64,000 bases of DNA. It comes from Enterobacillus tribolii (GTDB lineage Bacteria > Pseudomonadota > Gammaproteobacteria > Enterobacterales > Enterobacteriaceae). This document shows positions 7,566 to 15,748 of this stretch, piece after piece. How positions within the stretch are numbered: position 1 is the stretch's first letter; every line of letters begins with the position of its first letter. The notes under the pieces were generated by a model. The model searched no databases. It was given only the letters and a program-made list of their open reading frames with translations, and was not told the origin of the DNA. The translations under genes and the position numbers were made by a program. The DNA lies in the NCBI RefSeq assembly GCF_003363015.1, contig NZ_QRAP01000007.1:124001-188000 (forward strand), given 5' to 3'.

Positions 7566-9221
7566 ATGTTATTGAATTTATTAAAATTTAATAAGTCTTC
7601 GAAAGAATTAAAGATCAACCAGTCAAATGTATTTTATAACTACACCTTAGGATTCGAATCATCAAATATTGATTTATTGAAAACAGCTGGAAAGCTATTG
7701 AAAACAGGTATTGCTAAGTCAGTTTTCTTTTCGGATTTTAAATGTGTATACCTTGATAATTTGGGTAATACACAAGTAGAGTTTTTAAAGCCAGAGGGTA
7801 GGCAATGGGATTCGAGTTGGGAGTTAGAATTTAATCAGAAAATGCCTGAATCTGTTGCAGCAGATGCAATTGGTTTTTTCGAGGTTTTATTTCATGAAAA
7901 TAGAATTTCCCTTAATAATGATTTATACCTGCGAGCATCACTGCCTCCTTTAGTATTGGAGGATGAAGATAATGAAATATCTTTATTTTCTTCAGTAAAA
8001 ATTTATAAAAGTGGAATTGCGATACTTAGTTTTCAATTTGATGCTACTTGGCAGGGAATAGATGAAAACGAATTTATAGCCCGCGTTGTAAATATTTTTC
8101 AAATATATTTTAAATCTATATGGGTTGATTCAAAAATTCAGAAATTAGATGCAGATGTCGTGTTGATAAATGCATTTGAAGATACATTTTCAGTTGCTGG
8201 GGAATATATCAAGAATAAGGAAGTAAAAAAAACAATAAAAGAGATGAAGAAAGACAGTCAAAGAGTAATTAATGATGCTTTTCAAATTGATGGTAAAAAA
8301 TTCCATCTTGGCGGTGACGATTGGTCATTGCATGAAATCGCTGGTTCAAAAAATGATGATTCTTGGGAATCTACATTAGATTTATGCCGTTCAATATACA
8401 GTAATGCTGTTAGTAATATTTTGGTTTTTGGGCAAAGGTCTAAAAATAATGATTTTAGAAAATATATGTGGGAGGGACGTCCATCTATATGCTTACTTCG
8501 TTTTGATAATCAGCCACAAAATAAAAATGATCTCATTAAACAATTTTCATCCTCAATGTCAAAAATTTTGCTTAGAGCCAATTTCAGAGGGCAAACTCCT
8601 GACTTACCGATAGATTTAAGAATGTTTGACGATTATTGTTTGCATGCTCAAAGGTCAGCTCTTCTTTGGACATGGTTAAGATCTGATGGTGATTCTGACA
8701 ATGTATGGGATGAACCTCATACTCGCGGGAAAATATTTGAAAATCAGGCAAGAGCAGAACAAATAGAATACTATAATATGCGGATTGCTCGAGCATGTTC
8801 TTGGGCGCATGACCCTCTATCAGATATTCATTTATTTCATGCTTATGAAACACTCGTAAACTCAGAAAGACTGACTCACCATAGTAGCCAAGCAGGTGAG
8901 GTGTCGGCGGCCCTTTCATATATCATTAATGAATTTGGTACAGCAAGTTTAATTCCTTCAGCAAAAGAAGCTGCTAGGTATCATCTTGAGGAACTAAGGT
9001 ATAAGTCTGACTCAATTCGAAATCGTAGAGATCGCGGGCTAACTTTTGTTTTTGGCTTAGTAGGTGCTGCAACTTTGGCCGAATTTGTTGTTCATCCTTT
9101 TATTCAGGAAATATGGCCAAAATTGAGTAAGGTAATAACGCCAATTTTGTCATTTGGCATTTCAGGAGCTTTAATATTATCTGTTGTAATAGTTGTTTTG
9201 ATCATAAATAAAGATGAGTGA
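7566..9221 (+). CDS. Unrecognised 551-residue protein with C-terminal membrane hairpin
   Basis: I do not recognise this protein. The first about 490 residues are soluble and mixed alpha/beta. The C-terminus has two probable membrane segments (TFVFGLVGAATLAEFVVH and ILSFGISGALILSVVIVVLI) after a basic stretch, so it is likely tail-anchored with the bulk in the cytoplasm. The DNA is very AT-rich, well below the backbone, a sign of transfer. AGGATG lies about 8 nt before the ATG. It stands alone on the plus strand. A long sensor region plus a two-helix anchor recalls membrane-active abortive-infection proteins, but nothing in the sequence proves that. Confidence 0.7.
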   Translation: MLLNLLKFNKSSKELKINQSNVFYNYTLGFESSNIDLLKTAGKLLKTGIAKSVFFSDFKCVYLDNLGNTQVEFLKPEGRQWDSSWELEFNQKMPESVAADAIGFFEVLFHENRISLNNDLYLRASLPPLVLEDEDNEISLFSSVKIYKSGIAILSFQFDATWQGIDENEFIARVVNIFQIYFKSIWVDSKIQKLDADVVLINAFEDTFSVAGEYIKNKEVKKTIKEMKKDSQRVINDAFQIDGKKFHLGGDDWSLHEIAGSKNDDSWESTLDLCRSIYSNAVSNILVFGQRSKNNDFRKYMWEGRPSICLLRFDNQPQNKNDLIKQFSSSMSKILLRANFRGQTPDLPIDLRMFDDYCLHAQRSALLWTWLRSDGDSDNVWDEPHTRGKIFENQARAEQIEYYNMRIARACSWAHDPLSDIHLFHAYETLVNSERLTHHSSQAGEVSAALSYIINEFGTASLIPSAKEAARYHLEELRYKSDSIRNRRDRGLTFVFGLVGAATLAEFVVHPFIQEIWPKLSKVITPILSFGISGALILSVVIVVLIINKDE

Positions 9222-9461
9222 TTTTTTATTTCAGAATTAATTGAATATAGGTGATTTCAATATTTATTAGTCGCGAATTGAACTGCCTTTATTCTATTTT
9301 TATTCAAATTTAACCGTGGGCTAAGATCGATAAGTTGATATATCAGTGAGATATATGATGCGAAATAATATTTCTCTCACTGATGAGAAATATAATAAAA
9401 ACTTAACTTTAATCGTTTTTACTGATCAAAGTCGTAGGGGAGTTATCACGTTATGCGCCAT

Positions 9462-10064
9462 TTAACGATGCTCTTTTTCATTTAACCATTCAATGGAATC
9501 ATTATCTGAATTATAGTGCACAAAGATTATATTAGAGAGAGGTCTCTGCCCTTCCGATATATAGCCTATAGATTCTAAGGTCTTAAGACCTGCATGATAG
9601 TCTGAAAGAAAATCCATAAATCGATTAGCAATTAAGCCATAGTCATCATTGCTATTTAATTTCGGTATTAGTAGCTTGAATGTGTATCCATCCTCAGCCT
9701 CAGCAAGAATTGAAAAAGCAAGAGAAAATGGATTGTGAGTAGCTATTTTCCCTTTAGTACTAAACAAAACTGGCTCAATTCTAGGGGTATGTATGACTTT
9801 CTTTGTTAATTTTGACAAACTTTCTTTCACCAATTGATAGTGATCTTTTCCCATTTCTTTTAGAAAACCATCAAAATAACTTTTACTAATAAAAGCAGCA
9901 ACAACGGGAAGTAAAAACCACTCTATACATGCCATCGGGCCACTTGGTTCCCTAGACTCAACAACTAGCTTCAATCCCTCTTTTTTTACGTTATTTTCGA
10001 AATCTTCAAACAACTCACTGGAAATACTTTCTTCAAAAAGCACACAAATATCTGGTTTTTTCAT
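9462..10064 (-). CDS. Hypothetical 200-residue protein
   Basis: I recognise no family. It is a soluble protein with one moderately hydrophobic stretch (MACIEWFLLPVVAAFISKSYFD, residues about 44-65). The C-terminal half has a Phe/Leu pattern around YTFKLLIPKLNS. It lies 46 nt downstream of the EVE-like gene on the same strand, and both are AT-rich, so they may form a two-gene unit. Confidence 0.6.
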   Translation of the reverse strand: MKKPDICVLFEESISSELFEDFENNVKKEGLKLVVESREPSGPMACIEWFLLPVVAAFISKSYFDGFLKEMGKDHYQLVKESLSKLTKKVIHTPRIEPVLFSTKGKIATHNPFSLAFSILAEAEDGYTFKLLIPKLNSNDDYGLIANRFMDFLSDYHAGLKTLESIGYISEGQRPLSNIIFVHYNSDNDSIEWLNEKEHR

Positions 10065-10110
10065 GTTCTCTCCGAAAATATATTAATTTTATATTTAGCT
10101 ACTTTGAGAT

Positions 10111-10557
10111 TCAAAATCCATATTCTTTAAGGCTAATCTCAAAATATGGCTGTAGGATAGTTTCTTCGAAAAGGGCCATTTCATCATGAGGAACTTGTAC
10201 AAAAGTTGAATTATGGTTTGGTGTCCACCACTTTTCAGGCCCAATATAAGGGTTTTGATGGATCGCACGTGCGATGACTCTAAAGGGCCTGTCTATCCAA
10301 CCAGGTTCATAGGAAAAATAGTTAGCTGGACCAGTAAATTGACCAAGAAGATATATACCACCAACATTGCCGTGAGTTAAATAAAAGTAATCACCAATGT
10401 TTGCGTTGATAAAGTTTTCCCCTTGGGGAGTTTCAGAGCGTCCTTTTGCGGCAGTATCTCGATGTACATAGACTAAACGTTCTTCTATCGAATTAAGCAA
10501 ATCTTCAAAGTTGAATACACCATATCCTTGAGATAGCTTCCAAAACTTAGGTTTCAT
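10111..10557 (-). CDS. EVE/PUA-like domain protein
   Basis: A 148-residue single-domain protein. It begins KPKFWKLSQGYGVFNFEDLL and has IGDYFYLTHGNVGGIYLLGQ, followed by WIDRPFRVIARAI. The WKxSxG start, the xxGDxxY turn and the GxxxxGxF strand are the pattern of EVE or PUA-like domains, which bind modified bases in DNA or RNA and occur in McrBC-type restriction proteins. No nuclease or ATPase is fused. With the following 200-residue protein it could be a small defence or regulatory unit; that is inference. The family call is by pattern only. Confidence 0.5.
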   Translation of the reverse strand: MKPKFWKLSQGYGVFNFEDLLNSIEERLVYVHRDTAAKGRSETPQGENFINANIGDYFYLTHGNVGGIYLLGQFTGPANYFSYEPGWIDRPFRVIARAIHQNPYIGPEKWWTPNHNSTFVQVPHDEMALFEETILQPYFEISLKEYGF

Positions 10558-10624
10558 ATGTGTTTTCGCCAGAGGTTGTTATGTTGGTTTAACCTCTGAG
10601 GATATCCAATATCACTTTTTGAGT

Positions 10625-10759
10625 CTAGCTATAACCATTTGTTGTTATTTGTTTTTTATGGGAGGTTTCCTCCACAAACTCCCCCCACCAATCCATCATT
10701 TCACGAGCTGGCGGAGTCTGAATTGGTTGCGTAACTTGTTGTTTAATAGTTTGTAATCT
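10625..10759 (-). pseudogene. Likely 3' end remnant of a P4-type integrase gene
   Basis: A 44-codon open stretch ends at a TAG (10625-10627) and reads PPAREMMDWWGEFVEE near its end. The integrase of this same window ends with the similar RRPMMQWWADFVKV, so this looks like the C-terminus of another tyrosine integrase. A TAA closes the frame just upstream and no start exists. It may mark the old boundary between two adjacent elements. The rest of 10558-10905 shows a 7-bp inverted repeat near 10571-10597 (AGAGGTT/AACCTCT) and nothing else I can name. Confidence 0.45.
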
Positions 10760-10905
10760 TTAATTCAATTTTCAATTTGGTCCCATTGTTGGTCCTAAAA
10801 GAAAATGTCAGGTTTTTTGCAGGGGAGGGGAGGTTACAGTAGAAGTCTCTTCGTCTGTGACGATTAGCATTTTGCTTTCCTTTAGTCTGCTCTGTATTTA
10901 AGCGT

Positions 10906-11235
10906 TTATTTCACATTAGTTTTTAGCAAGCCGGTAGAGCGCCTTGCTCGCAGAATATCCACTATGGAAATATAAGGGGTTTGTTCTTGCCACGAAAATC
11001 CCTTTCGGTCGATACGGACAAGCCCGTATTTTTCGACAAGAAAGTTCACCGCATCGCTGAGCGATACTCCAGCATCAATATGTTCTCGTATGGTGGTTTC
11101 ATTACTGAACGGTGTGTCATTCAACGTCAGGCCATAGTGCTGCGATAACAGATGAGTCAGCAGCCGTTGCCAGGTTTCAACGGGTGACAGATTGGGCTGA
11201 GTCGCCCGTGTCGGGTGTGATGATAAGGTTTGCAT
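10906..11235 (-). CDS. cbtA: CbtA/YeeV/YkfI family toxin
   Basis: A 109-residue toxin of the type IV CbtA family. Diagnostic segments: [40 protein letters not shown] and [15 protein letters not shown], all close to E. coli YeeV/YkfI. E. coli CbtA blocks MreB and FtsZ polymerisation. It lies just downstream of its antitoxin, with DUF987 and RadC-like genes before it, which is the standard order in CP4-44, CP4-57 and CP4-6. The C-terminus is slightly shorter than E. coli YeeV. Confidence 0.95.
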   Translation of the reverse strand: MQTLSSHPTRATQPNLSPVETWQRLLTHLLSQHYGLTLNDTPFSNETTIREHIDAGVSLSDAVNFLVEKYGLVRIDRKGFSWQEQTPYISIVDILRARRSTGLLKTNVK

Positions 11236-11272
11236 GATGTTTGCTCTATGAGTTTAAGAGATAAGCGTAGAG

Positions 11273-11638
11273 TTAATGGGGTTCAGGCTGGTCGGGATAA
11301 ATAGCGATGTAGACATAGCCACAGGAGCCGAGTGTGTCAGCTTCGCAAGTCAGTCCATTGTGATATAGCGTGACGCAGTGCTGATGCAGGGGAGAGAGTT
11401 CTCCGCTGGTGAGCATCAATTCCAGTTGTTTGAGTATCAACGGAAAGGCTTGGTCGAGGCGCAATGCATCGTTGTCGCTGAAAGCACCGTTGAATCCGGC
11501 CCTGTCAGCGAGAAAATGCACCCGGTTGCCTTCCTGCACCAGACGAGCGCCAAAACAGGGTGTGATTGTGCGCTTTAGTCCCCACTGCTGGCAGGTAAGA
11601 TTCTCCGGTTTGGTACCGGATTCTGAGTGATTGTTCAT
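11273..11638 (-). CDS. cbeA: CbeA/YeeU family antitoxin
   Basis: A 121-residue protein matching YeeU/YfjZ: WGLKRTITPCFGARLVQEGN, RLDQAFPLILKQLELMLTSG, HQHCVTLYHNGLTCEADTLG and a C-terminal YVYIAIYP. In E. coli CbeA counteracts CbtA without binding it, by promoting bundling of MreB and FtsZ filaments. It sits 37 nt upstream of the toxin gene on the same strand. Confidence 0.95.
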   Translation of the reverse strand: MNNHSESGTKPENLTCQQWGLKRTITPCFGARLVQEGNRVHFLADRAGFNGAFSDNDALRLDQAFPLILKQLELMLTSGELSPLHQHCVTLYHNGLTCEADTLGSCGYVYIAIYPDQPEPH

Positions 11639-11663
11639 TATTGTTCCTGATTAAAGGGAAGGA

Positions 11664-11885
11664 TTAATTAAGAGTGACACTTCGAAGAATTACATAGGGA
11701 CCATTGCGATCCTGACGGCGCTCAGCAAAGACGGCCAGAACGCCGCGTATGTCCTGAACTTCCCGGCCAGCATAATGGCAGATACTGCCAGACCATTTAT
11801 ATTTGCCGGTACAGAAGCGAAACAGTCGGGAGCCAGGATGTTGCCGGTACAGAGCCATGGCCTGGCGCTTACTGATGATTTTCAT
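11664..11885 (-). CDS. DUF987 (YeeT/YkfH-like) small protein
   Basis: A 73-residue protein of the YeeT/YkfH family. It begins KIISKRQAMALYRQHPGSRL and has KYKWSGSICHYAGREVQDI, both typical of DUF987. Its function is unknown. The start overlaps the stop of the RadC-like gene by 4 nt and the antitoxin follows, the usual arrangement of this cargo operon. Confidence 0.9.
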   Translation of the reverse strand: MKIISKRQAMALYRQHPGSRLFRFCTGKYKWSGSICHYAGREVQDIRGVLAVFAERRQDRNGPYVILRSVTLN

Positions 11886-12424
11886 ATCCAGCCTCGTTCT
11901 GCAAACGACACAATGCCATCCTGACCGACAACCAGGTGATCGAGCGTTTTTACATCAACCAGTCCCAGCACCTCCTTCAGTTTGTCAGTCATCTGGCGAT
12001 CTGCTTTGCTGGGCTCCGGATCGCCGGATGGATGGTTATGCGCGAGCACGACAGCAGCAGCATTGAAGCGAAGCGCTGACTTCACTACCTCACGGGGATG
12101 GACCTGCACATGATTAACTGAACCGGCAAACAGTGTTTCGCTTTCCAGTAAACAGTGTTGGTTATTGAGATACAGCACCATAAACACTTCCCGTTCTTGT
12201 CCTGCCAGCTGTAGCCGAAGCCAGTCACGGGCACCAGTGCTTGAAGTAAAGGGTATACCGGGCTGGCGCAGATATTTATCCAGCAGATTGATCGCGCGGC
12301 GAATGGTGCGTTGGGCATAGGGTGTTAATCCGGAAGTCGCTGGAAACAGGCAACCATTTGGAGCCATAACCGTCAGCGGAAAGAGTTCAGGCTGCGTTGA
12401 CACTGGGAATAACGCGGTACTCAT
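11882..12424 (-). CDS. RadC/JAB-domain protein (YeeS/YkfG-like)
   Basis: A 180-residue protein with the RadC JAMM metal motif VVLAHNHPSGDPEPSKAD. It also has the LYLNNQHCLLESETLFAGS and VHPREVVKSALRFNAAAVV segments typical of YeeS/YkfG/YfjY. These mobile-element RadC proteins are about 160 residues and lack the N-terminal helix-hairpin-helix region of longer RadC. This one has about 20 extra N-terminal residues. A role in DNA repair is not established. It lies in the antirestriction-toxin cargo operon between ArdB-like and DUF987 genes. Confidence 0.92.
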   Translation of the reverse strand: MSTALFPVSTQPELFPLTVMAPNGCLFPATSGLTPYAQRTIRRAINLLDKYLRQPGIPFTSSTGARDWLRLQLAGQEREVFMVLYLNNQHCLLESETLFAGSVNHVQVHPREVVKSALRFNAAAVVLAHNHPSGDPEPSKADRQMTDKLKEVLGLVDVKTLDHLVVGQDGIVSFAERGWI

Positions 12425-12436
12425 GCTCAGGTCTCC

Positions 12437-12880
12437 TTAGTCAATGAGATGCATAATGGTGTTGCACTCTGGATGGCTCAGCGCGAAGTCGCGTAAGCGA
12501 TAATAGTGCTCAGTCATCGCATCACATTCGGTACGACAGGCGTGGTGGCTATAAGCCATCAGGCAGACCGCAATACCTGCAGCATCTCCGCTCATCTCCG
12601 CGCCGTTGCCATTCATCGGGTTGAACAACGTCCACTTCTCATCGCTCTCTGCCTCAGGAGCCATAAATGCGCCGCCGTTGGCGAGCGTCGAGAAGTTCCA
12701 GATACCGCCGTGATAATCGACACACAGCAGGACCATCCAGGCGAAAATGCGAGGTTCAAGGGTTATCCATTGTGGGATGGAGCCAAAGTGCTGCGGCCAG
12801 AAGCCGATGCGTAACTCGTCCGGGAGCACTGAAGCAGTAATTGTTGCCTGCTCAGCAAACTCAAGGTTTTGTGTATTCAT
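12437..12880 (-). CDS. ArdB/KlcA family antirestriction protein
   Basis: A 147-residue protein of the KlcA/ArdB (YafX/YfjX) family. Recognisable parts are RIGFWPQHFGSIPQWITLEP, MVLLCVDYHGGIWNFSTLAN and the C-terminal MTEHYYRLRDFALSHPECN. ArdB proteins protect incoming DNA from type I restriction without mimicking DNA. The gene is 13 nt before the RadC-like gene and follows a DUF932 gene, as in E. coli CP4 elements. It would help the island enter new hosts. Confidence 0.93.
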   Translation of the reverse strand: MNTQNLEFAEQATITASVLPDELRIGFWPQHFGSIPQWITLEPRIFAWMVLLCVDYHGGIWNFSTLANGGAFMAPEAESDEKWTLFNPMNGNGAEMSGDAAGIAVCLMAYSHHACRTECDAMTEHYYRLRDFALSHPECNTIMHLID

Positions 12881-12910
12881 TAAACTATCTCCTTATGCCG
12901 GAACGGTTGT

Positions 12911-13735
12911 TTAACGCCCGAAAAATTCGAGCATGTTTTCTGCCATAACCCACAGGGCGCGATTGAGCTTCACATCGCCGTCAATGCCGGTAACAGCACG
13001 GGTGCGGCTCCTTTTCCCCTGAGCGGTTCGCCCTGACAGACCCCCTTTCATCAGGTTCTCCTGCACGCGCTGGTATACGGTCCACAGGTCATCGCTGTAG
13101 TCCTCCCGGCGACGAGGGGTCAGCAACTGCGATACCGTGACCGGCTGGTGTTCCTCACCAAATCGATACTTCAGTGCGGCATTCGCCAGCGCGTGACGGG
13201 CCGGGGCTGGCAGCGCCAGCGACTGCATTGCATCGCGCTTTTCTTCCACCCGCTCAAACACACCGAGTACTTCGTAAGCCCCGTCAATCACCTTCTCAAC
13301 AACATTCCCTTTATGTGGTACCCGCACTTCTCCGAATGACTGACCACAGACCAGGCCGTTAGTACAGACGCCACGAAACAGCCCCGGCAGCATCTGGTAG
13401 CTCGAGGACCCGTCATGACTGTTAAGCAAAATGATTTCCGGCACCTGATGGCCGGTCAGTTGACCGGCACGACGCAGGCGAAGCATGTGTTTGGTGTGCC
13501 CCCTCTTGCTCTGGTCGCGAACCTTTGTCTGGCAGGCAAAGAACGGCTCAAAGCCTTCACGCAGCAGGCTTTCGAGGATGGTGATGGTCGGGATGTAGGT
13601 ATAACGGTCTGAGCGTGACTCATGTTTATCATTCCCGAATACGCTGGGGACATGGTTCATCAGCTCTTCATGGGTAAGCGCTCGGTCACGCCGTATCTGG
13701 TTGATACGGCCGAAGCGGCTTTCTAAACGGGTCAT
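12911..13735 (-). CDS. DUF932 protein (YfjQ/YafZ-like)
   Basis: A 274-residue DUF932 protein, the same size as E. coli YfjQ (273). Typical stretches are LTHEELMNHVPSVF, RTAQGKRSRTRAVTGIDGDV and the C-terminal NRALWVMAENMLEFF. DUF932 proteins are widespread on plasmids and satellites and have no proven function. It is the first gene of the minus-strand cargo run, with a terminator hairpin just upstream that isolates it from the preceding gene. Confidence 0.92.
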   Translation of the reverse strand: MTRLESRFGRINQIRRDRALTHEELMNHVPSVFGNDKHESRSDRYTYIPTITILESLLREGFEPFFACQTKVRDQSKRGHTKHMLRLRRAGQLTGHQVPEIILLNSHDGSSSYQMLPGLFRGVCTNGLVCGQSFGEVRVPHKGNVVEKVIDGAYEVLGVFERVEEKRDAMQSLALPAPARHALANAALKYRFGEEHQPVTVSQLLTPRRREDYSDDLWTVYQRVQENLMKGGLSGRTAQGKRSRTRAVTGIDGDVKLNRALWVMAENMLEFFGR

Positions 13736-13762
13736 AGCAGGTTCCTTAAATAGACAGAAAAA

Positions 13763-13780
13763 GCCACTCCGGAGAGTGGC
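13763..13780 (-). terminator. Intrinsic terminator after the 139-residue gene
   Basis: GCCACTC-CGGA-GAGTGGC forms a 7-bp stem with a 4-nt loop. On the minus strand it is followed by a run of T (complement of 13758-13762). It would end transcription of the 13819-14238 gene before the DUF932 gene. Confidence 0.8.
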
Positions 13781-13818
13781 CTGGTCGGAAGATAAAATGT
13801 CCAGGGTGAAGCAGGTGG

Positions 13819-14238
13819 CTATGTCTCATTGTCTTGAGACGGCAGTGAAGCGGGGGACGGGGAATCCCAGATTTGACGTAAACGTACAAGGATAATAGGC
13901 AGATGCTGCCTCAAAAAACGGAGGTACTGTTCCTGGGGATACCTTCGTCGGATGAATGAGGGAAAATGCCGGTATGCTTTACTGCATACAGAAAAAGCAA
14001 ATGCGTCATCCCTGAGCCTTGCCTCTGCCAGCACCGCCAGATCATGGATAACAATACGCCTGACTAATTGTTGGTATGTTTTGCCAGGGTTTTTTATCAG
14101 GGGAGGAGTGTCTTCTGGTCCCGTCTCAGGTGCACATTTGGCTTTGCCAGGTAGCGAACCCCTCAGACCAGAGTGGCGAGTTTTTTTATCAGCGTTACCA
14201 GGCACAGTGTGGTCAGGCTGGCCCCTATCGTCTGACAC
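13819..14238 (-). CDS. Island-type hypothetical protein, 139 residues
   Basis: A basic protein with a disordered, Pro/Gly/Lys-rich first 50 residues and a helical second half (YQQLVRRIVIHDLAVLAEAR, then FAFSVCSKAYRHFPSFIRRR). Similar short proteins with a YxxLxRRxVxxxLxxLAxxR pattern occur beside DUF932 genes in CP4-type elements, but I cannot name a family. It is followed by an intrinsic terminator at 13763-13780. Its start overlaps the possible small ORF ending at 14163. Confidence 0.6.
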   Translation of the reverse strand: MSDDRGQPDHTVPGNADKKTRHSGLRGSLPGKAKCAPETGPEDTPPLIKNPGKTYQQLVRRIVIHDLAVLAEARLRDDAFAFSVCSKAYRHFPSFIRRRYPQEQYLRFLRQHLPIILVRLRQIWDSPSPASLPSQDNET

Positions 14239-14354
14239 ACGACAGACTTGCTTCGCAGAAGTGTTATTCCGGCGACGCAGAAGACTACAGGCCAGGTAAG
14301 ACCGGGTGATGTGGTCAGGGGAATTTTATCATCTTGAAGGTGATTAGCTTTCAT
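14163..14354 (-). CDS. Possible small hydrophobic protein, 63 residues
   Basis: A short frame with a hydrophobic centre (TWPVVFCVAGITLL and IGASLTTLCLVTLI) that could form one or two membrane segments. Its 3' part overlaps the 139-residue gene by 76 nt in another frame. The ribosome site is poor (TGGAA). It may be only a chance frame, so this is reported with low confidence. Confidence 0.25.
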   Translation of the reverse strand: MKANHLQDDKIPLTTSPGLTWPVVFCVAGITLLRSKSVVCQTIGASLTTLCLVTLIKKLATLV

Positions 14355-14370
14355 GGGAATTCCATAATGA

Positions 14371-14396
14371 CCGGTATAGAAGAATGTCTATACCGG
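14371..14396 (-). terminator. Hairpin downstream of the 280-residue exported protein
   Basis: CCGGTATAGA-N6-TCTATACCGG forms a perfect 10-bp stem 13 nt after the stop of the gene ending at 14410. There is no strong T-run, so it may be a weak terminator or an mRNA-stabilising hairpin. Confidence 0.55.
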
Positions 14397-14409
14397 GTCA
14401 GGTGAGTGA

Positions 14410-15249
14410 TTAAGGGAGATCGGCAGTCGCTATTTCTTCAGAGGTATTGGTGGTACCGCTGTAAACGCTCACGTATTCATTAACCGGATAGATAACCACA
14501 GCGTTCTTTTTCGGATTAAATGTGCACCCGTTGACACCTGTGATCGCAGCAGTTTTCCCTGTGCTGATATTTTTAACGGTGAGTCTGCTGTCAGAACAGT
14601 TGTTGCTTCGGGAAAAGTGAACCGCATATCCATCCTGTTCAGCGACAATTTCGTCAGCGGGTACTTTATTCTGAGTTTTATTGGGCACCGTCTCAGAACG
14701 GTGAGCGCTGCTGTATGGCACATACTGTGCGGAGTCGTTGCGCAGGGTGGGTGGATCATTTTTCAGGCTCAGATAGACCGGGCAGTCAGATGCACCCACC
14801 CCACAGCTTTTGTCGAATATTGTGCGTGACGGCCAGCCTTGGGTGCCAATGTAAGCTGCACCGGTTTCATCCAGACAGTAGGTTTCCTCCCATGAATAAT
14901 TCTTGTTGGTGCCCGGCATATTACGGGAAGTGATAAGGCAGGTCAGGGCCTTAACGGGTTTACTGTCGTAGCGGATAAAGTTTTCTTCAAGCGGCGATGC
15001 GGCATAAAGCAAAGGCGAAATATTCGCTGCAGCGGCCATTCTTTGCGCCTCAACAGCGAAGCCTGCTTTATTGTTGAGCTTGACGCTCACTGCAGCATCG
15101 TTCATATCGCGCAGCATTTCGCCACCTTCCTCTGTCAGAAAGAACGTGTAACGTCCGTGGTGTATATTTCCGGGGATAACCACTGCAGAGCTTAAAGCGG
15201 GAAATAGCAGAGCTGAAATGACGGTGAGTCGTGAAATTAGTGCCTTCAT
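14410..15249 (-). CDS. Exported hypothetical protein, about 279 residues
   Basis: The start at 15249 (MKALISRL) was chosen because it begins a Sec signal peptide (LTVISALLFPALSSAVVIPG) and has AGGATG upstream. An ATG at 15291 would bury the signal. The mature protein has several cysteines (CLITSRN, YCLDETG, SCGVGASDCPV, NNCSDS, NGCTF) that could form disulfides, as expected in the periplasm. I recognise no family. It lies 85 nt downstream of another exported protein on the same strand, probably in the same unit. Confidence 0.65.
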   Translation of the reverse strand: MKALISRLTVISALLFPALSSAVVIPGNIHHGRYTFFLTEEGGEMLRDMNDAAVSVKLNNKAGFAVEAQRMAAAANISPLLYAASPLEENFIRYDSKPVKALTCLITSRNMPGTNKNYSWEETYCLDETGAAYIGTQGWPSRTIFDKSCGVGASDCPVYLSLKNDPPTLRNDSAQYVPYSSAHRSETVPNKTQNKVPADEIVAEQDGYAVHFSRSNNCSDSRLTVKNISTGKTAAITGVNGCTFNPKKNAVVIYPVNEYVSVYSGTTNTSEEIATADLP

Positions 15250-15334
15250 TTTTACATCCTGAATCGTGAGTTGTGAGGTTGTCGCAATCATCGATAGCCC
15301 AGTGAGTCTTTATGACCAAGGCCTCTCATGAGCC

Positions 15335-15748
15335 TTAATGGGTGATACAGTCCTGCCAGCTCAGGTCATTCAACGCTTCGCGCAACCCCGCGGTTTTAAA
15401 GGTTCCCGGAAGGGGCTTATCTTTCATCGTGATCTCTATCTGCTGCTGATCATTGGTATTTTTGAGCGCAATAAAGGCCGTTTCGCCTGTAGCGTATGAG
15501 GTTCCGTTAATGCTAATACCGGTGGCTGAGGCCCGATAGTCCTTTGCAGGCACACTGTAGGAGAGGGTCATATGCTCGTCTGAGCAGGTCAGCGTCAGGC
15601 GCTCTCCGGTGGTATTATCTGTGCTAATTTCAAACTCCATTGCATTGATGTAGCCATACCAGTCACCCCACTGTTGCTCGGGAGTAACGGCCTGTGCAGC
15701 AGTCGCTGTCAGTGATGAGCAGAGAAAAAAAACTGTGCGAATGTTCAA
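15335..15748 (-). CDS. Exported hypothetical protein, 137 residues
   Basis: The N-terminus NIRTVFFLCSSLTATAAQAV is a signal peptide with a likely AxA cleavage site. The mature part is a small beta-rich domain with two cysteines (LTCSDE and WQDCITH, at the very end) that could pair. There is no family I can name. Location on a satellite beside a second exported cysteine-rich protein suggests an envelope function, such as surface exclusion or immunity, but this is conjecture. Confidence 0.65.
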   Translation of the reverse strand: MNIRTVFFLCSSLTATAAQAVTPEQQWGDWYGYINAMEFEISTDNTTGERLTLTCSDEHMTLSYSVPAKDYRASATGISINGTSYATGETAFIALKNTNDQQQIEITMKDKPLPGTFKTAGLREALNDLSWQDCITH

